A DNA stretch of 64,000 bases from Bacteroidaceae bacterium. GTDB lineage: Bacteria > Bacteroidota > Bacteroidia > Bacteroidales > Bacteroidaceae. The stretch spans positions 1 to 64,000 of the forward strand of contig JAGAAS010000028.1 of the NCBI GenBank assembly GCA_017615125.1, in the 5' to 3' direction. The notes under the pieces were generated by a model. It made no database searches. It had not been told where the DNA came from and worked only from the letters and a program-made list of their open reading frames with translations. A program made the position numbers and the translations under genes. This document shows, in pieces, positions 54,858 through 61,407 of this stretch (its first letter is position 1; each line of letters starts with the position of its first letter).

Positions 54858-55619
54858 ATGCTTTACCTTGTGCCCACCCCTGTCGGGAACCTTGAAGACA
54901 TCACCTTGCGTGCTATCCGCGTGCTCAAGGAAGCAGACCTTATCCTCTGCGAGGACACCCGCACCAGCGGCATCCTGCTCAAGCATTACGACATTCACAA
55001 CGCCCTGCTGTCGCACCATAAGTTCAATGAGCACCAGACTATAGCGCCCATCGTCGAGCGACTGAGAAGCGGGCAGAATATTGCTCTCATCACTGACGCA
55101 GGCACGCCCGCCATCAGCGACCCGGGATTCCTGCTCGTCCGCGAGTGTGTACGGAACGACATCGAAGTGCAATGCCTGCCTGGAGCCACAGCCTTCGTGC
55201 CGGCACTGGTATCCTCCGGGCTGCCCGACGAACGGTTCTGCTTCGAGGGTTTCCTGCCGCAGAAGAAAGGACGGCAGACGCGCCTCCTCAGTCTTCACAA
55301 CGAGGAACGCACGATGATTTTCTACGAATCGCCTTACCGCCTGGTGAAAACGCTACAGCAATTCATTGAACATTTTGGAGCGGAGCGCGAGGTGTCGGTA
55401 TGCCGTGAGATTTCAAAGGTTCACGAAGAGAGTGTTCGAGGAACGCTCTCGGAAGTACTTGCCCACTTTACCGAAGTGGAGCCCAAAGGCGAGATCGTCA
55501 TCGTGCTTGCCGGCAACGACAACAAGAAACGCGATGCTGCCGATGATAAGGAAAGAGACGAGCCTGACGCACAGTTGCCCAAGTCGTCAAGACAAGGCAA
55601 AAAACACCATAAGGAATAA
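54858..55619 (+). CDS. rsmI: 16S rRNA (cytidine-1402-2'-O)-methyltransferase
   Basis: A 253-residue SAM-dependent enzyme of the tetrapyrrole-methylase fold that methylates C1402 of 16S rRNA in the decoding centre. Signature motifs: LVPTPVGNLEDITLRA, CEDTRTSGILLKHY, ALITDAGTPAISDPGFLLV, CLPGATAFVPALVSSGLP, GFLPQKKGRQ, FYESPYRLVKTL, REISKVHEES and PKGEIVIVLAG. Full length for the family, with a basic C-terminal tail (about 230-253). The gene is followed 24 bp later by a coiled-coil lipoprotein. Confidence 0.97.
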   Translation: MLYLVPTPVGNLEDITLRAIRVLKEADLILCEDTRTSGILLKHYDIHNALLSHHKFNEHQTIAPIVERLRSGQNIALITDAGTPAISDPGFLLVRECVRNDIEVQCLPGATAFVPALVSSGLPDERFCFEGFLPQKKGRQTRLLSLHNEERTMIFYESPYRLVKTLQQFIEHFGAEREVSVCREISKVHEESVRGTLSEVLAHFTEVEPKGEIVIVLAGNDNKKRDAADDKERDEPDAQLPKSSRQGKKHHKE

Positions 55620-55643
55620 TAGAACAACAATAGCATAGAACGT

Positions 55644-56498
55644 ATGAAAAAGTATCTGTTTCTCTTAGTAGGAGTCCTGCTGATTACCTCCTGCATGGAA
55701 GTGAAAAAAGAAAACGAAGTACTCACCAACCGCAACGACTCACTGGTTGCCGTACTGCAAAAGAGGAATGCCGATTTGGAATCTGCGTTGGCCACCATCT
55801 CCGACATCCAGACGGGTTTCCAAAAGATTAACGACGCCGAAGGACGCATCAACGTCAGGGGCGAAGGCGGGGAGCTGAGCCGCACGCCCCAGGCACAGCT
55901 GAAGAACGATCTGGAGTTCATTACCGAAACGATGGAGAAGAACCGCCAGCGCATCGAAGAACTGGAGTCGCAGCTGAAAGCCAGCGGAAACAAGAATGCC
56001 AGCCTTCAGAAAATCATCAAGAACCTCAACAACGAGCTCAGCGTGAAAGTCGAGCAGATTGCCAAGCTTCAGAACGAGCTGTCAAAAAAGAACATCCGCA
56101 TCAGCGAACTTGACAGCGCTGTCAACACCCTCACGCACGATGTCAACACGCTTCACGAAGCCAACGTCAGCCAAGAGAAAGTGATTGCCGAGCAAGAGGC
56201 AACGCTCAACCGCGCGTGGTATGTCTTCGGTACTTCAAAGGAACTCAAGGAGCAGAACATCCTGAAGGACGGCAAGGTATTCTCCGAGGATGACTTCAAC
56301 CGCGACTACTTCACGGCCATCGACATCCGCACCGACCTGGAATTCCCTCTCTACGCCAAGAAAGCCGAGCTCCTCACCAACCATCCGAAAGGCAGCTACT
56401 ACATGAAGACGGACGAGAGCAACAACATCACCTTTGTCATCATCGATCCCGCACAGTTCTGGAGCGTATCCAGATATATGGTTATCCGCGTGAGGTAA
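55644..56498 (+). CDS. Coiled-coil lipoprotein of unknown function
   Basis: A 284-residue protein with a lipoprotein signal (LLITSCMEV, Cys 17). Residues about 20-190 form a long coiled coil (heptads through NRQRIEELESQLKA, NELSVKVEQIAKLQNELS, ISELDSAVNTLTHDVNTLH). The C-terminal globular part (about 195-284) has NRAWYVFGTSKELKEQNIL and TNHPKGSYYMK ... ITFVIIDPAQFWSVSRYMVI. I do not recall a named function for this architecture. It is probably co-transcribed with rsmI. Confidence 0.72.
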   Translation: MKKYLFLLVGVLLITSCMEVKKENEVLTNRNDSLVAVLQKRNADLESALATISDIQTGFQKINDAEGRINVRGEGGELSRTPQAQLKNDLEFITETMEKNRQRIEELESQLKASGNKNASLQKIIKNLNNELSVKVEQIAKLQNELSKKNIRISELDSAVNTLTHDVNTLHEANVSQEKVIAEQEATLNRAWYVFGTSKELKEQNILKDGKVFSEDDFNRDYFTAIDIRTDLEFPLYAKKAELLTNHPKGSYYMKTDESNNITFVIIDPAQFWSVSRYMVIRVR

Positions 56499-56575
56499 AG
56501 ATTATTGTGGAATTGTGAAACTGTGGAAGTGCTCAGAATCGATTTTACGATTTTACTGTTTTTCGATTAAACATT

Positions 56576-57271
56576 TTGAAGTACAAAGCCCTGTTCATAG
56601 ACCTCGACAATACGCTTTACGACTTTTCCGCCAATAGTCGCGAAGCGTATCACGAGGTGTATGACCTGCTGGGCTACGAACGGTATTTCCCTTCCTTCGA
56701 TGAATACTTCGCCATCTATTCTAAACGGAATGAAGAGCTGTGGCGCCTGTACGATGCCGGTAGCATCACGAAGGACGAGCTCAATACCCTCCGCTACCTG
56801 CATCCTCTGCAAGTAGCTGGTGTGAAGGACGCGGAAAGGATTTTCCGGCAGTTCTTTACGGAAGCCATGAAGATACTGCCCCATAAAGGACTGCTCCGCC
56901 CGCACGCCATCGAATGCCTCGATTATCTTCACCCCCGCTATAAGCTATACATCCTCTCCAACGGCTTCACCGAGCTACAGCGGCACAAGATGCGCTCCGC
57001 AGGCATCGAGCACTACTTCGACGGTGTCATCCTCTCCGAAGATATTGGCATCAACAAGCCTCAACGGGAGCTGTTCGACTACGCCCTCACCGTTGCCGGC
57101 ACAACAGTAAAAGAGTCGCTGATGATTGGCGACAGCATGGAGACAGACATTGAAGGCGCGCGAGCCGCAGGCTGGGATCAGATGTTCTACAACTACAAGC
57201 TGCTCTCCCCGCTTCCCTTCCAGCCAACCTACGAAATCCATTCCCTCGACGAAGTCTCCCGCTGGCTTTGA
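56576..57271 (+). CDS. HAD-family hydrolase, YjjG-like 5'-nucleotidase
   Basis: A 231-residue haloacid-dehalogenase-type phosphatase. Motif I FIDLDNTLYDF (nucleophile and acid Asp), motif II ILSNGF, motif III around INKPQRELF (Lys) and motif IV MIGDSMETDIEGA (metal Asp). The helical cap at about 15-95 and overall length fit the YjjG pyrimidine 5'-nucleotidase group, which cleaves UMP/dUMP/dTMP or damaged nucleotides. The start codon is TTG at 56576 as no ATG precedes motif I. Nearby thymidine kinase gives a loose nucleotide theme. Confidence 0.88.
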   Translation: MKYKALFIDLDNTLYDFSANSREAYHEVYDLLGYERYFPSFDEYFAIYSKRNEELWRLYDAGSITKDELNTLRYLHPLQVAGVKDAERIFRQFFTEAMKILPHKGLLRPHAIECLDYLHPRYKLYILSNGFTELQRHKMRSAGIEHYFDGVILSEDIGINKPQRELFDYALTVAGTTVKESLMIGDSMETDIEGARAAGWDQMFYNYKLLSPLPFQPTYEIHSLDEVSRWL

Positions 57272-57309
57272 CCAACACCTTCCCTTCGGGTGATTTCATT
57301 TAAAGTATA

Positions 57310-57392
57310 AATCCGTAGAGTTAAACTATATTTTTTTAGAGTTAAACTCCGCGGATTTATTGTTTAACTTCACGGCGTTAGCGCTTAACTCT
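57310..57392. repeat. Second cluster of AGTTAAACTC units
   Basis: Two AGAGTTAAACT units lie inside a larger inverted repeat (AAATCCG ... CGGATTT), followed by the variants GTTTAACTTC and GCTTAACTCT. It is related to the cluster at 26803-26863 and lies between the HAD gene and the TPR regulator. Confidence 0.55.
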
Positions 57393-57517
57393 ATTTCGTG
57401 CCAATTGGAGTAATTCGTGTTTTTTATTTTGTATTCCACTCGCTAATTCGTATCTTTAACGACATCCGTTGTTTTAGATAGGGGTCGCCTCGGAAGAAAA
57501 AATATACCGTTGTTTAT

Positions 57518-57548
57518 TTTGTTCTTCTCTCGGCTCACCTTATCTTTG
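57518..57548 (+). promoter_or_regulatory. Promoter of TPR regulator
   Basis: TTTG (57518-57521), 19-bp spacer, TATCTTTG (57541-57548), an exact consensus. Transcription would start near 57554, only a few nucleotides before the annotated ATG at 57558. Confidence 0.7.
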
Positions 57549-57557
57549 TAGCACTCA

Positions 57558-59357
57558 ATGTTATCAAAGGCCATGATACGCATCAAATATCCCCTATTCA
57601 TCGGGAAAAACAGTCGGAAGTCAGATGTTCTCCTCTGTCCTCCGTCTTCCGTCCGCTTTCTTCCGTCTTCTGTCCTCCGTCCTTTGTCCTCCATTCTCTG
57701 TCTTCTGTCTGTCGTCCTTCTCCTTTCCTGCGGCAAGTCCCCCGTGCGGGAGCAGCTGGAGCGGGCCGAGCAGGTGATGGAGACGGACAGCCGCGCGGCT
57801 TCTGCCGTGCTCGACAGCATCGACTCCTCCGCCCTTCGCGGCGAGGAGGCTGCGCTCTACGCCCTGCTCAAGACGCAGGCCGACTACAAGAGCTACAAGC
57901 CTCTCACGTCCGACTCCCTGCCGCTGGTTGCTACCCATTACTACGGCACCAAGCGGAAAGGCTATCGTGCAGCCCTCTCACAGTACTATCTCGGCTGCGC
58001 CTATGGAGATATGCATCGCGACTTGGATGCCATCGACGCTCTGCTTCGCGCTACCACGCTCTTTCCCGACACCACGAACAAATACTTTGCCTACAGTCTG
58101 TTCGAGCTGGGAAAACTATATCTTAAGCATGAAAAAGAAAGGGAAGCTCTTGATGTGTTCCAGCGCTATCGGCTATCCTGTGTTTGCAACACAGATTCCA
58201 CTAATATCGGTTACGCGGACATGTTTATGGGAAGAGCCTTTCTATATTCAGAAAAAGGAGAGCAAGCCGAAGCCTGTTTCCGCAGAGTACGGGAAAACAC
58301 ATATCTGAATAATACCTTCCACGCAAATGCAACATTCCAGTTAGCAAAACTATATGCTTTTCTGGACAAGGATTATGACAAAGCGAAACCATACATAGAG
58401 GAGGCCCTCCTTAGTTATAAACAGAAAGAAGATGTCGGAGCTCTTTACTTGTTGAAGGGAAACCTGTTCTTCCACGAGAATAAGATTGACTCTGCTTTCT
58501 GGTACTACAATAGGGTATTGGAATGTAAGGAAGACATAAGAACTTTTTGTCAAACTTACGAAAAACTGATAGAGTCGTCTCTTGCATTAGACAAGACAGA
58601 TTCTCTTGGCTTATATTTCCGAAACTTCGTGGCTCTTTCTGATTCGGTCTATGCTATTAGACAAGCCAAAGAGATTGCCGAGATTCAGGAAAGCCATGTT
58701 GTTGAGCTTCACGACAAGGAGCTGGAGGCTAGCCATCGGCGCTTTTTACTGTGGGTAGGACTGTTTGGCATCGTTGTCCTCACGGGTGCCGTTATCACGT
58801 ACCTTCTTGCCGACCGCAGACGGAAAGCTGAAAGGCTGAGATACGAGAACGCTTTAAATGCCATCCGTCAGCGACAGGTGGAGCAGTTAGCGCAAGAGGA
58901 GCAGGAAACTCCTGATGCCGAAGGATATGCAGAAGAACCTGACGAAGAACCAGACGGTTTGGAAAAACCAGAAGGTTCTCTGTTTGTTACCATTCAGCGC
59001 GAGCGCATTGCACTCTACCGACAGCAATTTGCAAAAAGTGAGTGGCCTGCCTATTTCAATTCGCATAGAACGGATATCAAATTGGAAAAAAAGATGGATG
59101 CCAAGCACTCCGAGGAGTTGAGGCGTTATCTTAAGACTCTCTTCTCCGAAATGTTCGTCTCCATGCTTGGCAGCAATATCGAGCTGACCAAACACGATCT
59201 GGAATATTGCGCTATGGTAATGCTTGGTTTTAACACCACGCAGATGGCATACTGCACGCAGGCTTCCGTCCATTCCTACCATTGTCGGCACGGTAAGATG
59301 AAAAGCATGCTTTCCAACGAATGGTATCAGATTGTTTATGGTAAGGTGAAGCAATAA
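57558..59357 (+). CDS. TPR/transmembrane protein with LuxR-like C-terminus
   Basis: A 599-residue lipoprotein-type regulator (LLLSCGKSP, Cys 55). TPR-like helices span about 60-360 (YYLGCAYGDMHRDLDAIDAL, FELGKLYLKHEKEREALDVF), followed by one membrane segment near 395-415 (FLLWVGLFGIVVLTGAVITY), a coiled coil, an acidic linker (EEPDEEPDGLEKPEG) and a C-terminal helix-turn-helix-like block (LTKHDLEYCAMVMLGFNTTQ ... SVHSYHCRHGKMK). The layout parallels the regulator at 3245-4948. The N-terminal 50 residues before the lipobox are encoded by a C/T-rich degenerate repeat. With a predicted transcription start near 57554, Met6 (57573) could be the real start. Confidence 0.75.
   Translation: MLSKAMIRIKYPLFIGKNSRKSDVLLCPPSSVRFLPSSVLRPLSSILCLLSVVLLLSCGKSPVREQLERAEQVMETDSRAASAVLDSIDSSALRGEEAALYALLKTQADYKSYKPLTSDSLPLVATHYYGTKRKGYRAALSQYYLGCAYGDMHRDLDAIDALLRATTLFPDTTNKYFAYSLFELGKLYLKHEKEREALDVFQRYRLSCVCNTDSTNIGYADMFMGRAFLYSEKGEQAEACFRRVRENTYLNNTFHANATFQLAKLYAFLDKDYDKAKPYIEEALLSYKQKEDVGALYLLKGNLFFHENKIDSAFWYYNRVLECKEDIRTFCQTYEKLIESSLALDKTDSLGLYFRNFVALSDSVYAIRQAKEIAEIQESHVVELHDKELEASHRRFLLWVGLFGIVVLTGAVITYLLADRRRKAERLRYENALNAIRQRQVEQLAQEEQETPDAEGYAEEPDEEPDGLEKPEGSLFVTIQRERIALYRQQFAKSEWPAYFNSHRTDIKLEKKMDAKHSEELRRYLKTLFSEMFVSMLGSNIELTKHDLEYCAMVMLGFNTTQMAYCTQASVHSYHCRHGKMKSMLSNEWYQIVYGKVKQ
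57625..57725. repeat. C/T-rich degenerate tandem repeat in coding sequence
   Basis: Units like TCTTCCGTC, TGTCCTCCGTC and TCTTCTGTC recur about ten times, encoding the Ser/Leu/Pro-rich stretch just before and within the lipoprotein signal. Almost no purine runs occur on the plus strand. Confidence 0.7.
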
Positions 59358-59431
59358 AAATTGGCTTCAGACACTGTTCTTTAAGGGCCGACGTCGACTT
59401 CTCTAAAGGAAAAGACGTCTTCAACTGTTAA

Positions 59432-59485
59432 AAAACCTCTTAAATCACCTCTCAAAAAACGAGAGGCGTTTTAAGAGGTTTTTTT
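59432..59485 (+). terminator. Bipartite rho-independent terminator
   Basis: An inner stem CCTCTC/GAGAGG is nested in an outer stem AACCTCTTAAA/TTTTAAGAGGTT and followed by T7. It ends the TPR regulator transcript and is immediately followed by the next promoter. Confidence 0.85.
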
Positions 59486-59517
59486 CTTGGTCTCGCAGAA
59501 CCTTGCATCTACTTTTG
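59486..59517 (+). promoter_or_regulatory. Promoter of the 59.5-64 kb cluster
   Basis: CTTG (59486-59489), 20-bp spacer, TACTTTTG (59510-59517). The -7 box is exact. Transcription would begin about 20 nt before the start codon at 59544. Confidence 0.55.
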
Positions 59518-59543
59518 TTCGCGTAACGACAAAAAACAGCTGT

Positions 59544-59804
59544 ATGGACAAAGCAGATTTCACGTTTCTTATCGCATCATTCCTCTACATGATGTTTGCT
59601 CTGGCAGAGAGTATCGGCTTACTGCCAGATCCTGCCACTCTTGGCCTTGCTTTCATCCTTTTGTGGGGCATCTTCTTTATCACCACTTTAATCAAAAGTC
59701 GGTTCTACCTACAAAGAACGGGCAAGGTCTTGAACATCGCCAGTATCGTTCTTTCCTTGATGGTGTTTATCCTTTCTCTTATTATTATCATTATAACAGT
59801 TTAA
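59544..59804 (+). CDS. Small membrane protein
   Basis: An 86-residue protein with three predicted membrane segments (FTFLIASFLYMMFALAES, LGLAFILLWGIFFITTL, IASIVLSLMVFILSLIIIII). The start at 59544 (MDKADFTF) fits the promoter; the frame opens at 59487 within the terminator. No family recognised. It is 13 bp upstream of the DUF3244-like gene and probably co-transcribed. Confidence 0.6.
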   Translation: MDKADFTFLIASFLYMMFALAESIGLLPDPATLGLAFILLWGIFFITTLIKSRFYLQRTGKVLNIASIVLSLMVFILSLIIIIITV

Positions 59805-59817
59805 TTCAATTATTCTT

Positions 59818-60186
59818 ATGAAAAAAATGTTATTAGTCATGAGTGTCTTGTTTCTTTCAATAGGAAACATTATCGCGCAAAATCAAAATCCGAAAATTGA
59901 GCTTACAGATTCAACAGGGATTATCGGTCCTCGTTCATTTTATGAGAAACCTTCGGCATCTCTTAACAATTCTGAGATAATTATAGATTTCTCATCTGCT
60001 GTACCCTCTCAAGTAGTCCTTATCGACCAGAGTACGAATCAAACGGTCTATTCCGACAGCTTTGCCTCCACCACGCAAGTCATCATCGATCTGGAGGATG
60101 AGGGTATTGGTGAAGGAAACTACCTGCTCCGCATCTACGCCTTCGGCAAATGGTGGTGGGGCGAGTTCGTGTTGGAAGATGAATAG
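59818..60186 (+). CDS. DUF3244-like secreted protein
   Basis: A 122-residue protein with a signal peptide (MLLVMSVLFLSIGNIIAQ). The mature part is one beta-sandwich (IIIDFSSAVPSQVVLIDQST ... NYLLRIYAFGKWWWGEF) like the DUF3244 family of Bacteroidales and the C-terminal domains of T9SS substrates. Function unknown. It lies 24 bp upstream of the S74-domain gene. Confidence 0.7.
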   Translation: MKKMLLVMSVLFLSIGNIIAQNQNPKIELTDSTGIIGPRSFYEKPSASLNNSEIIIDFSSAVPSQVVLIDQSTNQTVYSDSFASTTQVIIDLEDEGIGEGNYLLRIYAFGKWWWGEFVLEDE

Positions 60187-60210
60187 TATTAACTTTAAAA
60201 CTCTAAATTC

Positions 60211-61392
60211 ATGAAAAAAATTTCACTTTTTATTCTCATTGTTTTAATTGCAGGGAATGCCTATTCCCAGCTCCTTGTTGAAGAAAGTGGAAAAGCTGCT
60301 GTCGGTTACACAGGAACAAGCCCTTTGGCCTCCTCGTTCTCCATCAATTCCTATGGTCAGTCAGCGGCTTGCACATATATAAATGCCAATAAGACCAATC
60401 AGAGCTATGGCTTGTACGTCACCCGAAACACGTCTACTCTCAGCTCCAGTTCATATAGTTACAGCGTTTATGCCTTGAATTCTCCCGTATCAGGCAAAAC
60501 CAACTTTGGTGTTTATGGCAAATCCTATTCCTCCTCTTTGGGTAAGAATTGTGGTGTTTTAGGATACGGTGGAGGTTCATCATCTTATTCACATTTCGGC
60601 GTCATAGGAACCCTATACAATAGTACAAAAGGGGCAGGAGTCTTCGGATCTTCTTCTGGCGACACCTGGATTAGTCTTACGGGTAACTATGCCGGCTATT
60701 TTAAAGGAAACGTCAACGTAGCAGGGACACTCACTGCTACAGACATCAACACCACTTCTGACTATCGGCTGAAAAAGGACATAAAGCCTCTCAGCAGCAG
60801 TGCTCTGGATGAGATAAACAAAATGAATGTAGTAGAATTCTACTACAAGCAAAGACAAGTGGACGGTGATTCGTGCGAGGTCGATCTCTTTGACGAGAAG
60901 TCGGACATCCTCACCCATAAGCACTACGGACTCATTGCCCAAGAACTACAGGAAATCTACCCCGACTTAGTTTCGGCAGACGGCGACGGTTATCTGTCTG
61001 TAAACTATGTGGAAATCATCCCCCTGCTTATCTCGTCGATACAGGAACTGCAGGCAAGGTTGCAGCAGGCAGAGAACGGGAATGCCTACCGAGTGGAGGG
61101 AGCAACGACCGTTAGCAGCGATGAAGCCCTGCAGACCATCCTCTATCAGAACACGCCCAACCCGTTCACAGAGCAGACCGTCATAGCCTGCACCGTAGCA
61201 GAGGGGGTGAAAAAGGCCGTGCTGTATGTCTATGACATGAGCGGTAAGCAGCTCAGCGAATATCCCGTTGATGCTCGGGGCAAGACTTCTGTTACCATCG
61301 AAGGCGGAAGCCTTGATGCTGGCATGTACCTCTACTCTCTCATTGCTGACGGCAAGGTTATCGATACGAAACGGATGATTCTGACAAAATAA
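60211..61392 (+). CDS. Secreted protein with S74 chaperone and T9SS tail
   Basis: A 393-residue exported protein (signal LFILIVLIAGNAYSQ). The N-terminal about 170 residues are a Gly/Ser/Tyr-rich beta region. A peptidase S74 intramolecular-chaperone domain starts at TSDYRLKKDI (candidate autocleavage Ser183) and continues with HYGLIAQELQEIYPDLV and LSVNYVEIIPLL (to about 285). The C-terminus (about 305-393) is a classic T9SS type A sorting domain (LYQNTPNPFTEQTVI ... VYDMSGKQL ... GMYLYSLIADGKVIDTKRM). S74 domains are known in phage tail spikes and also in bacterial surface proteins, where they assist trimer folding. Confidence 0.83.
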   Translation: MKKISLFILIVLIAGNAYSQLLVEESGKAAVGYTGTSPLASSFSINSYGQSAACTYINANKTNQSYGLYVTRNTSTLSSSSYSYSVYALNSPVSGKTNFGVYGKSYSSSLGKNCGVLGYGGGSSSYSHFGVIGTLYNSTKGAGVFGSSSGDTWISLTGNYAGYFKGNVNVAGTLTATDINTTSDYRLKKDIKPLSSSALDEINKMNVVEFYYKQRQVDGDSCEVDLFDEKSDILTHKHYGLIAQELQEIYPDLVSADGDGYLSVNYVEIIPLLISSIQELQARLQQAENGNAYRVEGATTVSSDEALQTILYQNTPNPFTEQTVIACTVAEGVKKAVLYVYDMSGKQLSEYPVDARGKTSVTIEGGSLDAGMYLYSLIADGKVIDTKRMILTK

Positions 61393-61407
61393 CAAAACAG
61401 GGATACC

